DNA of 64,000 bases from Marinomonas atlantica (lineage in GTDB: Bacteria; Pseudomonadota; Gammaproteobacteria; Pseudomonadales; Marinomonadaceae), in contig NZ_LTAW01000001.1 of assembly GCF_001639725.1 (NCBI RefSeq), forward strand, positions 1 through 64,000. The letters run 5' to 3'. Below, in pieces: positions 1 to 9,504 of this stretch. The notes under the pieces are model-generated. The model was not told where the DNA came from, searched no databases, and was given only the letters and a program-made list of their open reading frames with translations. Numbering within the stretch: position 1 is the stretch's first letter; every line of letters starts with the position of its first letter. The position numbers and the translations under genes are program-made.

Positions 1-320
1 TTTAAGACTTCAAAATTTTTAGAAGTCTCCAGCGAGCGCCCACACAAATTATCTGATTATCTATTTTAAAGAGCGTCTGACTTCGTTACCGCTTCGTTGT
101 TGTGAAGCGTTGTCCGTGTCAGTGGGTGCGTATAATACGCATCAGGATTTTCAGTGCAAGTACTTTTCTGGAAATTTTAATAAAAAAGCGCTTTTTCATT
201 AAAAAGCGCGACATTTGTTTAAATAAACGCCTAATTCAAACTAAAATAGTTCAAATAACAACCAATTACGGTAAGTAACAGCTCGACTTGATAGCGCTCA
301 AGCGAAAGCCCTAGAGTTTT
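1..320. other. Intergenic region downstream of uvrD
   Basis: No convincing coding sequence is visible here. There is a short inverted repeat near the left edge (AGACTTC at 5-11 with GAAGTCT at 22-28), which has no T-tract worth the name, and the uvrD terminator at 182-209. Whatever gene lies to the left is outside the window. Confidence 0.6.
182..209 (-). terminator. Rho-independent terminator of uvrD
   Basis: A perfect 9-bp stem (GCGCTTTTT at 188-196, AAAAAGCGC at 201-209) with loop CATT. On the minus strand it is followed by six Ts. It lies about 110 nt past the uvrD stop codon and points the right way. Confidence 0.8.
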
Positions 321-2531
321 TTATAGAACTTCCAACTTAGCAAAGGATAAAACTAGCCACTTGGTGCCGGCATCATCAAAGTTCACTTGAACACGTGCTT
401 GCGGACCTTGACCTTCATAGTTCACAACCAAGCCTTCACCAAAGATCGGATGTTTAACACGATCCCCCATGGAGACATTCGTCTCAGGCACCTGATGTCC
501 ATGTAAGATATTTTGGTTCTGACGCTGTACTGATGCCGAATAGTCAGGACGCTGCATTGACACAGGACGCGCTACTTGTGAACGTAAGCGCACTTCCTCT
601 AAACACTCATCAGGAATTTCACGAATAAAGCGTGATGGGCTATTAAACGATTCAGAGCCATATAGTCGACGAGATTCAGCGTAGGTAATATAAAGCTTTT
701 GCATAGCACGGGTAATTCCCACATAGCACAAGCGACGCTCTTCCGCGAGACGGCCAGGTTCTTCAAAGGACATTCGGTTCGGAAATAGGTTTTCTTCAAC
801 GCCTGCCAAAAACACCAATGGGAACTCTAAGCCTTTAGCTGAATGCAAAGTCATCAATTGTACTGAGTCTTGATATTCATCGGCCTGAGCTTCGCCCGCA
901 TCTAAGACCGCTTGATCCAAGAACGCCATCATCGGCGAGCTAAACTCTTCCTCCGAGTCCAGCCAATTGAAACCACTCGCTGCATTTACGAGTTCTTTTA
1001 AGTTTTCTACACGGGCTTCGCCTTTCTCGCCCTTTTCCTTCTCGTGATAGGGAATCAAGCCAGCTTCAGCAATAATCTGATCAAAGATATCACCTAAGCC
1101 AAGATCAGGGTTTTGCAATGTCATTGCCATGCCATGAATTAGCTGCATAAAACCTTTGATAGCATTCGAAGCGCGAGCAGGCATTAAACTATGAGTAACA
1201 ATCTGGTCAGCGGCTTGCCACATTGAGCAGCCTTGGTCACGCGCCAGTTCGCGGATGGTGCCAATACTGCGCTCACCAATACCTCGTGTCGGTACATTAA
1301 TCACACGCTCCATTGCGCCATCGTCGTTAGGATCAATGGCCAAACGCGCATACGCTAAGGCATTTTTAATCTCAAGACGATCGTAGAATCTGTGACCACC
1401 ATAAATCCGGTAAGCAATCTGTTCCCTAACTAAGCATTCCTCGATCACACGCGATTGCGCGTTAGACCGATACAGAATGGCCATATCTTTTAGCGCTGTA
1501 CCATCATCACGCCACTTCTTGACGATCTCGATGATAAAACGCGCTTCATCTTGCTCGTTAAAGCCTGCGTATACCGAGATCGGTTCACCTTCACCGCTGT
1601 CTGTCCAAAGTTCTTTGCCTAAACGGTCGTCGTTATTACTGATCAAACCGTTGGCCGCTTTTAGAATATGTCCCGTAGAACGGTAATTTTGCTCCAAACG
1701 AATAGTGTGCAAGTCTTTAAAGTGCTTAGATAAGCTTTGAATGTTCTCAATTTTCGCGCCACGCCAACCATAAATAGATTGGTCATCGTCACCTACTGCT
1801 GTAATCGTGCCGCTGTCGCCAACCATTAAACGTAGCCACGCGTACTGAATGGTGTTGGTGTCTTGGAACTCGTCCACCAATACATGTACAAAACGCTGTT
1901 GGTAATGTTTCAACAAGGCAGGCGTGGTCAACATTAACTCATGAGCGCGCAATAATAGCTCACCAAAGTCCAGCAAGCCGTTTTTCTCACAGGCTTCTTC
2001 GTAGTGGTAATACATTTCACGCATACCACGAGAAAACGGGTCGTGGCTATCTGGCACATGGGCCGCGCGCCGACCTTCGTCCTTTTGCGCGTTGATAAAC
2101 CAACAGACTTGCTTCGGCGGCCAGCGCGTTTCATCAATGCTCAGCTCACGCATGATGCGTTTCACTAATCGTTGCTGATCATCGCTGTCCATGATTTGGA
2201 AATTTTCTTTCAGTCCCGCATCACGCCAATGAGCACGTAGCAATCGATGAGCAATACCGTGGAAAGTGCCTACCCACATACCTTGTGGCGGTACGCCCAC
2301 CAATTGCTCAATACGGCCTTGCATCTCGCGCGCCGCTTTGTTGGTAAAGGTTACGGCCATCAGGCTATAGGGGGAAATGTCGTAAGCGTGCATAAGCCAA
2401 GCAATGCGATGCACCAACACACGCGTCTTACCAGACCCTGCGCCTGCTAACACTAGGCTGTTTTGCAGCGGTGCTGCCACCGCTTCCCGCTGCTTATCGT
2501 TCAAAGCATCGAGGATAAAAGAAACATCCAT
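321..2531 (-). CDS. uvrD: DNA helicase II UvrD
   Basis: Superfamily 1A 3'-to-5' DNA helicase of 736 residues that acts in nucleotide excision repair (releasing UvrC and the cut oligonucleotide) and in methyl-directed mismatch repair. The N-terminus matches E. coli UvrD almost residue for residue. Walker A AGAGSGKT is at residues 29-36, motif II DEFQD at 220-224, GDDDQSIYGWRG (motif III) shortly after, and LEQNYRST, TLHSAKGLEF and VGITRAMQ (motifs IV to VI) follow in order. The C-terminal GDRVKHPIFGEG segment is the Tudor-like domain known from UvrD/PcrA. Length is normal for the family (about 720). It is transcribed alone toward a terminator at 182-209. Confidence 0.97.
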   Translation of the reverse strand: MDVSFILDALNDKQREAVAAPLQNSLVLAGAGSGKTRVLVHRIAWLMHAYDISPYSLMAVTFTNKAAREMQGRIEQLVGVPPQGMWVGTFHGIAHRLLRAHWRDAGLKENFQIMDSDDQQRLVKRIMRELSIDETRWPPKQVCWFINAQKDEGRRAAHVPDSHDPFSRGMREMYYHYEEACEKNGLLDFGELLLRAHELMLTTPALLKHYQQRFVHVLVDEFQDTNTIQYAWLRLMVGDSGTITAVGDDDQSIYGWRGAKIENIQSLSKHFKDLHTIRLEQNYRSTGHILKAANGLISNNDDRLGKELWTDSGEGEPISVYAGFNEQDEARFIIEIVKKWRDDGTALKDMAILYRSNAQSRVIEECLVREQIAYRIYGGHRFYDRLEIKNALAYARLAIDPNDDGAMERVINVPTRGIGERSIGTIRELARDQGCSMWQAADQIVTHSLMPARASNAIKGFMQLIHGMAMTLQNPDLGLGDIFDQIIAEAGLIPYHEKEKGEKGEARVENLKELVNAASGFNWLDSEEEFSSPMMAFLDQAVLDAGEAQADEYQDSVQLMTLHSAKGLEFPLVFLAGVEENLFPNRMSFEEPGRLAEERRLCYVGITRAMQKLYITYAESRRLYGSESFNSPSRFIREIPDECLEEVRLRSQVARPVSMQRPDYSASVQRQNQNILHGHQVPETNVSMGDRVKHPIFGEGLVVNYEGQGPQARVQVNFDDAGTKWLVLSFAKLEVL

Positions 2532-2694
2532 TCGTATCCGCCAATAAAAAATTCATAATAAATAGGTTGATTTTTGACCAGTTAGCGTTTTTTATATCAC
2601 TGAAGTCTTGATGTCTGTCTATTTTGACTTTTTTCACCTGTCGATGACAGTGATGTGTGCATTTCTGTCGTCGAAATGGACCTGTGAGGAAAAA

Positions 2695-2892
2695 ATGATG
2701 AGTACGCCAGCGGAAATTATTTCCGAAGTTAAAACCGATTTGTTACACGCTTCCATCAGCTTGAAGAAAGAAGAAAGCGAGCGCAACCAAAGAGAAGGTT
2801 GCGAACGTTTGTTGAAAGCTCGGCGAGCAATTGAAGCTTATTTAGAAGAAAAGCGCCTTAATCAAGCGATTTCAGACGGCTGGGACGAATAG
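2695..2892 (+). CDS. Small hypothetical protein with ARRAIE-LEEKRL C-terminus (PA3496-like)
   Basis: A 65-residue protein with no recognisable catalytic motif. I start it at ATG 2695 (or 2698) because GAGGA at 2686-2690 gives a good ribosome-binding site; the open frame reaches 2608 but without such support. The predicted product is charged and probably helical, rich in E, K and R, and ends in ARRAIEAYLEEKRL followed by an acidic tail. This C-terminal motif resembles a family of small Pseudomonas proteins typified by PA3496, whose function I do not know; the resemblance is from memory. It is divergent from uvrD and not obviously in an operon with the aminotransferase 268 nt downstream. Confidence 0.7.
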   Translation: MMSTPAEIISEVKTDLLHASISLKKEESERNQREGCERLLKARRAIEAYLEEKRLNQAISDGWDE

Positions 2893-3038
2893 CCCTACAC
2901 GTCATACCACATTCTGGCGGTCTCGCAAGCTGTGCCAGTGGGACTGCTTTACCTTTAAATTCAGATCCTAAACCAAGATTTGAGTGACGTCCTCCCCTAC
3001 ACGCTTTTTCCCTCTGTTATTTGTCAATTATTGTCGTA

Positions 3039-3068
3039 TTTACAAACCAATTTTGTCTCTTGTTATAG
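3039..3068 (+). promoter_or_regulatory. Candidate sigma70 promoter of the aspC-like gene
   Basis: TTTACA at 3039-3044 and TTATAG at 3063-3068 are separated by 18 bp. The position is about 95 nt upstream of the aminotransferase start. The match is moderate, and the region (2893-3160) holds no other gene. Confidence 0.35.
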
Positions 3069-3160
3069 CGAAGGGAACACGCTTCGAGTAACATTACGGC
3101 TGATTTTTTACCGTCAACGCACAATAAAAACAGTACATATAACCCTTATGGGGAGTCATC

Positions 3161-4357
3161 ATGTTCGAAAACATTCAAGTTGCACCTGCTGATCCTATTC
3201 TCGGCTTAAATGATGCTTATCGTAACGACCCAAACCCAAACAAAATTAATTTAGGTGTAGGCGTTTATAAAGATGAGCTAGGCGCGACGCCAATTCTAAA
3301 GTCTGTTAAGCAAGCTGAAGAGCGTTTAGTCGCAACCGAGAAGACCAAAAGCTACTTGAGCATTGAAGGCACAGAAGCTTACCGTCAAGCTGTTCAAGAG
3401 CTGTTATTTGGTGCAGGCCACGATGTCATCGCTAAACAACGTGCCCGTACCGCTCAATCACCTGGTGGTACTGGTGCGTTACGTATTGCAGCAGAATTCA
3501 TCAAAAAACACCTACCTGGTGCAACCGTTTGGGTAAGTAACCCAACATGGGCGAACCACCAAGCAATTTTCCAATCAGTTGGTTTGGAAGTTGGCAGCTA
3601 CGCGTATTACGACGCAGCGACTAAATCACTGGATTTCGAAGCCATGCTCGCTAGCCTTTCACAAGTACCAGAAGGTGACGTTGTTCTGTTCCATGGTTGC
3701 TGCCATAACCCAACAGGCATCGATCCGACCACAGAGCAATGGGCACAATTGGCAAAACTTTGCAGCAAACAAGGCTTCCTGCCATTGTTTGACTTTGCTT
3801 ACCAAGGTTTCGGCAGTGGCCTAGAAGAAGATGCGGCAGGTTTACGTGTTTTCTTGGACCAAGCTCAAGAAATGCTGATCGCTAACTCATTCTCTAAAAA
3901 CTTCGGTTTGTACAACGAGCGCGTTGGCGGCATTACCGTTGTATGTGAAACATCTGAGCAAGCAGACGCTGCGTTCTCTCAAGTTAAACGTTGTATTCGT
4001 GCAAACTACTCTAACCCACCAGCTCACGGCGCAGCAGTTGTCACTGAAGTCCTAACAGATCCGGAACTGCGTAGCCTTTGGGAAACAGAGCTACAAGCAA
4101 TGCGAACGCGAATTAACGAAATGCGCAACTTGTTTGTGAGTACTTTGCGTGCGAAGGGTGTGGAGCAAGACTTCTCATTCATCTCACATCAAAATGGTAT
4201 GTTCTCTTTCTCAGGTCTAACACCTGATCAAGTCGCACAACTGCGTACCGATTTTGGTATTTACATTGTGGGCTCTGGTCGTATCAGCGTTGCAGGTATG
4301 ACAAAAGACAATATGGAACCACTGTGTGAAGGTATTGCTAAGGTACTTGCTAGCTAA
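3161..4357 (+). CDS. aspC: Aspartate / aromatic amino acid aminotransferase (class I, AspC/TyrB type)
   Basis: PLP-dependent aminotransferase of 398 residues, exchanging amino groups between aspartate (or aromatic amino acids) and 2-oxoglutarate. The sequence tracks E. coli AspC from the first residues ([25 protein letters not shown]) to the end. [14 protein letters not shown] holds the Schiff-base lysine at K246, [12 protein letters not shown] precedes it, and the substrate-carboxylate-binding arginine appears in the [10 protein letters not shown] segment. The start is supported by GGGGAG at 3150-3155. AspC and TyrB cannot be told apart by eye, so aromatic substrates are possible. Single-gene transcript, closed by the terminator at 4379-4411. 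Confidence 0.93.
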   Translation: MFENIQVAPADPILGLNDAYRNDPNPNKINLGVGVYKDELGATPILKSVKQAEERLVATEKTKSYLSIEGTEAYRQAVQELLFGAGHDVIAKQRARTAQSPGGTGALRIAAEFIKKHLPGATVWVSNPTWANHQAIFQSVGLEVGSYAYYDAATKSLDFEAMLASLSQVPEGDVVLFHGCCHNPTGIDPTTEQWAQLAKLCSKQGFLPLFDFAYQGFGSGLEEDAAGLRVFLDQAQEMLIANSFSKNFGLYNERVGGITVVCETSEQADAAFSQVKRCIRANYSNPPAHGAAVVTEVLTDPELRSLWETELQAMRTRINEMRNLFVSTLRAKGVEQDFSFISHQNGMFSFSGLTPDQVAQLRTDFGIYIVGSGRISVAGMTKDNMEPLCEGIAKVLAS

Positions 4358-4378
4358 GCACTAATCGCTTAATAATAA

Positions 4379-4411
4379 AGCCAGCTGAAAATATTCAGCT
4401 GGCTTTTTTTT
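4379..4411 (+). terminator. Rho-independent terminator after aspC
   Basis: AGCCAGCTGAA (4379-4389) pairs with TTCAGCTGGCT (4394-4404), followed by seven Ts (4405-4411). It ends 44 nt before the next start codon, so the DsbA-like gene is probably expressed from its own promoter or by read-through. Confidence 0.85.
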
Positions 4412-4454
4412 GCCTTGCGTTTTACCACGCTGCCAAAGTATGAGGAACAAAGAC

Positions 4455-5087
4455 ATGACCGCAACATTAATTTATTGCTACGACCCAATGTGTAGTTGGT
4501 GTTGGGGGTTCCGCCCTACTTGGACTGCGTTACAAAAAGCTTTAGCGAAGCACATTGATCGTGAAGACTTGATCATACAACCGATGCTGGGAGGATTGGC
4601 CGCAGACTCAAATGAGCCGATGCCAGTCGCCATGCGCGAGAAACTGCAAGGAACGTGGCAACAGATCGAACAAAGTTTGGGTACAAAATTTAACTATCGA
4701 TTTTGGACCGATACAGAGCCTCGTCGCTCTACCTACCCTGCTAATCGTGCTTGTTTGGTCGCGCGTGACCAAAACCTTGAAATGGAGATGTATCACGCGA
4801 TTCAAAAGGCCTATTACTTAGACGCTAAAAACCCCTCTAACTTGAGTACCCTTGCGGATTGCGCCGAACAGATAGGCTTAAACCGCGATGGTTTTATACT
4901 CAGCATGCAATACACCCTGCAACAAGAATTAGCCGAAAAAGAAATCGATAACGCACGTCAGCTGGGATTGAATTCATTTCCATCACTGTCATTACTCATC
5001 GGCGAAGAACTGATGGAAATTCCCATAAATTATCAAGATCACACGCCGATGTTGGCACAAATTGAACAGCGCCTAAACTCTCTTTAA
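4455..5087 (+). CDS. DsbA-family thiol oxidoreductase-like protein
   Basis: A 210-residue cytoplasmic thioredoxin-fold protein of the DsbA/FrnE-like group. The active-site motif CSWC sits near the N-terminus (CYDPMCSWCWGF), a long helical insertion follows, and the conserved cis-proline region is probably the FPSLSLLIG segment near the C-terminus. There is no signal peptide, so it is not a periplasmic DsbA. I start at ATG 4455 because GAGGA at 4442-4446 is well placed; an in-frame ATG at 4440 is possible. The substrate is unknown. It converges on the class V aminotransferase, with only 9 bp between the stop codons. Confidence 0.82.
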   Translation: MTATLIYCYDPMCSWCWGFRPTWTALQKALAKHIDREDLIIQPMLGGLAADSNEPMPVAMREKLQGTWQQIEQSLGTKFNYRFWTDTEPRRSTYPANRACLVARDQNLEMEMYHAIQKAYYLDAKNPSNLSTLADCAEQIGLNRDGFILSMQYTLQQELAEKEIDNARQLGLNSFPSLSLLIGEELMEIPINYQDHTPMLAQIEQRLNSL

Positions 5088-5096
5088 TTCTAGGGT

Positions 5097-6326
5097 TTAA
5101 AGCGCTTTATCAAGTGCTTCTAGCAGCTGATTGATGTCTTCCTGACTGGTGTAATGTACGAAGGACAATCGCAACACACCGGTCGCCGGATCCACGCCCA
5201 GCGCTTCAAGCAAGCGCACCGCATAAAAATGCCCTGCGCCACAAATAATCCCTTGTTTCACAAGCTTAGCCGCCAATTCTTGAGGTGTTTGTTCCGTCGC
5301 TAATAAAGACACGGTTGCGCTGCGTTTTGAGAAGTCTGCAGGCCCAACCAAGGTCAGCTTTGGATGCTCTGATACATAATCTAATAACTGGGGTAACAAC
5401 GCTGCATCGGCATCATGTAGAAGCTTACGTACATTGCTGGCTCTCACACTGATGTCTTTGTTGGAATCAAAATGATGATCATGTAACCGATCAAAGTAAT
5501 CTACTACACCACGGGCCGCCGCCACTTGTGCATGGTCAGGCCCCGCTGGGACGAACCACTTATGCCGATACCCACCGTTGAAATAGTGTCCTTGATTCCC
5601 CAACTGTAACGCTAGTGCCTGACGCACTACCATAACGCCTAAGTGGGGCCCAAATGCTTTATAAAGCGAGAACAGGTAGATATCAGCGCCTAGCTCTTTA
5701 ACATCAGGGAAGCCATGACCAGCATACGCCACACCATCGACAACGGTCCACACGCCTGCCTGCTTAGCTTTGGCACAAATCTCTTTCACTGGGTTAATAT
5801 GCGCCACTATATTGGAGCAATGTGTGAATGCCAGTAATTTAGTTTTATCCGTAATAAGTGTATCCAAATCAGCTGGATCCAGCTCACCTGTAATCGTATT
5901 AACGCGCCACTCTTTAATTTCAATGCCACGTTCAGAGAGCCGGCGCCATGCGCCTATGTTGGCTTCGTGATCTTGATTGGTAACAATTATTTCATCACCA
6001 GTTTGCAAAAGATGCGCAAACGCTTGCGCTAATACATAGGTATTTTGAGAAGTAGACGGACCTAAGTGTACTTCTTCAGGCAAGACATTAAGATACCCAG
6101 CTAAACGATCATGGGACTCGTCCATTTGCTTACCGGCATCTTGAGATACAGGATGCAGATGATAGGGCTGAAGCTTGCTTTGATGGTAATAGCGATTAAG
6201 GTGCACGATCACAGGCAAACAGGCGTAAGCACCACCCGCGTTGTCGAAAAATGCTTGGCCTGCCAACGTAGGCTCATCAAATGCAGGGAACTGTGAACGA
6301 ACAAACTGCAAATCCAATGCGGGCAT
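5097..6326 (-). CDS. Cysteine desulfurase-like class V aminotransferase (TIGR01976 / VC1184 group)
   Basis: PLP-dependent fold-type I enzyme of 409 residues. The FDNAGGAYA segment near the N-terminus, TNQDHEANIGAWRRL, and the lysine motif LFSLYKAFGPHLGV place it in class V. I recognise the group as the one typified by Vibrio VC1184, which differs from IscS/SufS. The usual desulfurase active-site cysteine loop is not obvious; CGAGHFYA near the C-terminus is a weak candidate, so sulfur transfer is unproven. AAGGAGG is 7 nt upstream of the ATG, a strong ribosome-binding site. It may share a transcript with the upstream MocR-type regulator on the same strand (gap 108 nt). Confidence 0.85.
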   Translation of the reverse strand: MPALDLQFVRSQFPAFDEPTLAGQAFFDNAGGAYACLPVIVHLNRYYHQSKLQPYHLHPVSQDAGKQMDESHDRLAGYLNVLPEEVHLGPSTSQNTYVLAQAFAHLLQTGDEIIVTNQDHEANIGAWRRLSERGIEIKEWRVNTITGELDPADLDTLITDKTKLLAFTHCSNIVAHINPVKEICAKAKQAGVWTVVDGVAYAGHGFPDVKELGADIYLFSLYKAFGPHLGVMVVRQALALQLGNQGHYFNGGYRHKWFVPAGPDHAQVAAARGVVDYFDRLHDHHFDSNKDISVRASNVRKLLHDADAALLPQLLDYVSEHPKLTLVGPADFSKRSATVSLLATEQTPQELAAKLVKQGIICGAGHFYAVRLLEALGVDPATGVLRLSFVHYTSQEDINQLLEALDKAL

Positions 6327-6434
6327 GCGAGTGCCTCCTTACTCTAAATGTTTGATTTATTAGCAGTATAGGAGGACTCAGCAAAAATGCTTGCCCTGAA
6401 AAAGGGAAATCATACTCTATGCAAGAAGTTGGGA

Positions 6435-8126
6435 TTAGCCAAAATCGTGATTGATCAAATCCAACATAGGGTTGTAGACGGTTTTAGACGTTTTTTCTTC
6501 GTTGCTTTCAGATTCAGGAGGCGCGTCAGACTCCACGTCAGCTGGTAGGGCGTCATCAACTGGGACGCTATTATCAATAGCTGACTGCAGTGCATCCAGT
6601 TCTGTTTCTGTCTCGCCTTCTTTCAGCATTACATCGTCTAACTCAAAATCACTCGGTTCGAGTAGTAAGCCAGAAGTTTCTGATTCTGGGGTTTGCGGTG
6701 CCGTTGATGACACGTCGGTCATGTCCGGCTCCGTTTGAGGTAACGCTTCGGCGCTGTCAGATTCGATCGTATCCGCCACCTTCGACGCTTTGACAAAACT
6801 ACTGAGCTGTGAAGCTAGCTTATCGATCGCATCATAGGTGACATTGACTGCCAGCCAATGGTCCGCATCGTTTTGCGCCGAGAGATAATAACCCGGCACA
6901 ATACCGTGACGATGTTTCGCTAACAGCTGCGTCATCTGTGCATCGGTAAGCGCTTGATCCAATTGCAGCCATAACGTTAATCCGCCTTTACAACTAGCAA
7001 AGCGAACGGTATTTCCCAAAGCCGCTTCCAAGATGCTTTTCGATTTCTCTGCCACCGACCATATTTGACGAGCTCGACGCACCAAAGACTGACGCTGCGT
7101 CGATTGCAGGGCATCCATAAGTGCTTGCTGCTGCGGATCGCTCAAGGCTAAGTCAGCACTCAATAAAGCCCCTTCCAAGTCCGTATACTGACCAGGAATA
7201 CACCATGCTGCGTTACGGTCGACCCCTTTCGACTCTACGCCACCGATGTACACCACTTGGTTTTTATCGTCTAAGGACTTGTACGTCATCAATGTAGAGG
7301 CTTTATAACCAAGATGCGACGTCATATCCCACTCAATCGCAGGAATCGCAACATGCTGAAGAATGGCCAACCAACGACGTAAGCTTAGATTTGACACTTC
7401 ACTACCACTTGGGAAAGCAAACTGACTTGGGAACACGACCAATTTAATGGCATCGTCACGCATACAACGCACGGCTTCATCCAAATCGACCCCTCTTTCA
7501 CCCGCAGCTAAGGTAAATACTTCACGACCAAGATTAATCAGTGTCGAGGTTAAACGTGGATCACATGGGGTGATCACCAGCACAGCGTCACCGCGATCCG
7601 TCAATGTTTGAACCGCTTGGGTGTACATAGACAATGGGGAACGGCCTAGCCAAATATGCGATGGATGGACGTTGATAGCGACTTTGCGTAAGTGCTCACT
7701 TACAGCCTCGCGCACCGCAAGATGGCCTTTACCTAAAATAGGTAAATCCGACTCACCTTGTTTGACGTTCGGAATCAAGAATTCATCACTTTGGTCCACC
7801 ATCGCAGCACGATGTGATAAAGCGGACCAGGGCATTTTCTTACTCAACGCTTCGCCAAACTGCACCACTTGATCGCCCGCTAGCACATGAGCATGCTTAA
7901 CACTGGGCTTATGACACACGAAGTAACCGGATTTAGGGCGTGACTCGATCCAGCCTTCCTCGGCCAGCAAATCGTAGCCATGAATCACAGTATTGAGACT
8001 CAGCTCAAGCTGTTTCGCAAATTTGCGTAGGGACGGCATTTTATCCCCCGGGGCCAATTTCCCTTGGCTCATTTGCTCTAAAAACCAATCCACTACACCT
8101 TTGTATAAAAAGTCCGCCACGGTCAC
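6435..8126 (-). CDS. MocR-type (GntR / aminotransferase fusion) transcriptional regulator with acidic C-terminal tail
   Basis: A 563-residue protein. Residues 1-70 are a GntR winged helix (LAPGDKMPSLRKFAKQLELSLNTVIHGYDLL, split here by eye into LAPGDKMPSLRKFAK and the recognition helix after it). Residues of about 90-445 resemble a class I aminotransferase domain, where PLP is the usual effector in MocR proteins. The domain is degenerate: the common DDYD-like motif reads IEWDMTSHLGY and the lysine region reads IGGVESKG. Residues 446-563 are a tail with 31 D/E and only 5 K/R, absent from typical MocR proteins of 450-500 residues. GTG start with AAAGG just upstream. It is divergent from csdA and upstream of the class V aminotransferase, either of which could be its target. 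Confidence 0.88.
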   Translation of the reverse strand: MTVADFLYKGVVDWFLEQMSQGKLAPGDKMPSLRKFAKQLELSLNTVIHGYDLLAEEGWIESRPKSGYFVCHKPSVKHAHVLAGDQVVQFGEALSKKMPWSALSHRAAMVDQSDEFLIPNVKQGESDLPILGKGHLAVREAVSEHLRKVAINVHPSHIWLGRSPLSMYTQAVQTLTDRGDAVLVITPCDPRLTSTLINLGREVFTLAAGERGVDLDEAVRCMRDDAIKLVVFPSQFAFPSGSEVSNLSLRRWLAILQHVAIPAIEWDMTSHLGYKASTLMTYKSLDDKNQVVYIGGVESKGVDRNAAWCIPGQYTDLEGALLSADLALSDPQQQALMDALQSTQRQSLVRRARQIWSVAEKSKSILEAALGNTVRFASCKGGLTLWLQLDQALTDAQMTQLLAKHRHGIVPGYYLSAQNDADHWLAVNVTYDAIDKLASQLSSFVKASKVADTIESDSAEALPQTEPDMTDVSSTAPQTPESETSGLLLEPSDFELDDVMLKEGETETELDALQSAIDNSVPVDDALPADVESDAPPESESNEEKTSKTVYNPMLDLINHDFG

Positions 8127-8286
8127 TGTACCTTTAATGTCGAAATCTGTGCATTCTGTTAGAACCTTAGCGAATCAGGCTGAAATGACAAGTGTTTACC
8201 ACCTGTAACATGCATTATTGCAGCCATTAGCTCATTTTGAGGTACAATTTACCCCTATTTTCAAAAACGGCCTGAGTGAGTGGTGT

Positions 8287-9504
8287 ATGTCTTTTGACGC
8301 AAATACAATTCGAGATGAGTTTCCAATCCTGTCAATGGAAGCGAACGAGCACCCGTTGGTGTACCTCGACAATGCGGCCACCACTCAAAAACCTCAGGTG
8401 GTATTGGATGCTCTGATATCCTATTACACCACCAGCAACGCCAATGTTCACCGGGGAGCCCATTACCTCAGTGACCGTGCCACCGCTCAATTTGAACACG
8501 CCCGCGATCGCGTCGCACAGTTTCTGAATGCGCCCGAAAACAGCTATGTCATTTGGACAAAAGGCACCACGGAAGCCATTAACCAAGTGGCTCATGGCCT
8601 TGAGTGGTGTATCGCACCTGATGATGAAATCTTAATCACCAGTCTTGAGCACCATGCAAACCTTGTCCCTTGGCAGCAATTAGCGTTTCGGACTGGCGCG
8701 CGCTTGCGTGTACTACCACTTACATCAAAGGGTGAGTGGGAGCCGGAATACGCCCATTACTTTAACGAGCGCACGCGTATTTTTGCCTGCACTCAGATAT
8801 CCAATGCCATCGGTGTAAAAACTCCGCTCAAAGACATGCTAGCGGCGGCGAAAGCCGTAGGCGCCTTTACCTTAGTCGATGGCGCACAAGCCGTTGCTCA
8901 TTATGAAGTGGATGTGACTGAGTTGGATTGTGACTTCTATGCTTTCTCTGGCCACAAGATGTATGGTCCAACAGGCATTGGCGCGCTCTACGGTAAAGCC
9001 CATGCACTAGACGTGCTAACACCTTTGCAAACCGGTGGTGAAATGGTCAGCCACGTGACCTACAACAGCACCGAGTTTAATACACTGCCCTACCGGCTTG
9101 AAGCGGGCACACCCAATATCGAAGGCGTGATTGGCCTTTCAGCAGCGTGTGATTTTCTAGCCTGCCAAGATCGTGAGGACATGCTGATCTGGGAGCAAAA
9201 GCTGGCGCGCTATGTCTACGACGAACTGAAGTTCAACAATGACATTGAAATTTACTCGCCTGCCACAGACACCACAGTGGTGTCTCTCAGTGTGCCCGGT
9301 ATTCATACATTGGATTTAAACGGCTACTTGGACAGCCAAGGTGTTGCCGTCCGCGCAGGCAGCCATTGTGCCCATCCACTGATGGCCCAACTTGGCGTTA
9401 GCAGCACCCTACGAGCCTCATTTGCTTGCTACAATACCCTATCGGAAGCCCGCCGCTTCTGTGATGTTCTTCTCGAAGCCATAGAGATATTAGGTGATGA
9501 CTGA
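8287..9504 (+). CDS. csdA: Cysteine desulfurase CsdA (SufS-like, group II)
   Basis: PLP enzyme of 405 residues that removes sulfur from cysteine as a protein-bound persulfide. YLDNAATTQKP near residue 26, the Schiff-base lysine K224 in SGHKMYGPTG, and the catalytic cysteine C361 in RAGSHCAHP are all present; the SHCAHP loop marks the SufS/CsdA group rather than IscS. I start at ATG 8287, matching the usual N-terminus; the open frame extends upstream to 8218. The gene overlaps csdE by 8 nt, and tcdA is 2 kb away, so CsdA (cyclic t6A and general sulfur transfer) fits better than SufS, since no sufBCD genes are nearby. Confidence 0.93.
   Translation: MSFDANTIRDEFPILSMEANEHPLVYLDNAATTQKPQVVLDALISYYTTSNANVHRGAHYLSDRATAQFEHARDRVAQFLNAPENSYVIWTKGTTEAINQVAHGLEWCIAPDDEILITSLEHHANLVPWQQLAFRTGARLRVLPLTSKGEWEPEYAHYFNERTRIFACTQISNAIGVKTPLKDMLAAAKAVGAFTLVDGAQAVAHYEVDVTELDCDFYAFSGHKMYGPTGIGALYGKAHALDVLTPLQTGGEMVSHVTYNSTEFNTLPYRLEAGTPNIEGVIGLSAACDFLACQDREDMLIWEQKLARYVYDELKFNNDIEIYSPATDTTVVSLSVPGIHTLDLNGYLDSQGVAVRAGSHCAHPLMAQLGVSSTLRASFACYNTLSEARRFCDVLLEAIEILGDD

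Noticed and set aside
5-28. Inverted repeat AGACTTC/GAAGTCT at the left edge as a terminator
   Set aside because: No T-run on either strand beyond the loop and its upstream gene is outside the window.
2980-3192. Open frame of 70 codons ahead of aspC
   Set aside because: Overlaps the start of aspC in another frame, has no ribosome-binding site, and the translation shows no family features.
5097-6326. Calling the class V aminotransferase a sufS or iscS gene
   Set aside because: It lacks the usual cysteine loop and belongs to a different subgroup; csdA in the next block is the genuine desulfurase.
6502-6738. Serine-rich open frame opposite the MocR tail
   Set aside because: A mirror of the acidic low-complexity tail on the other strand; no ribosome-binding site.
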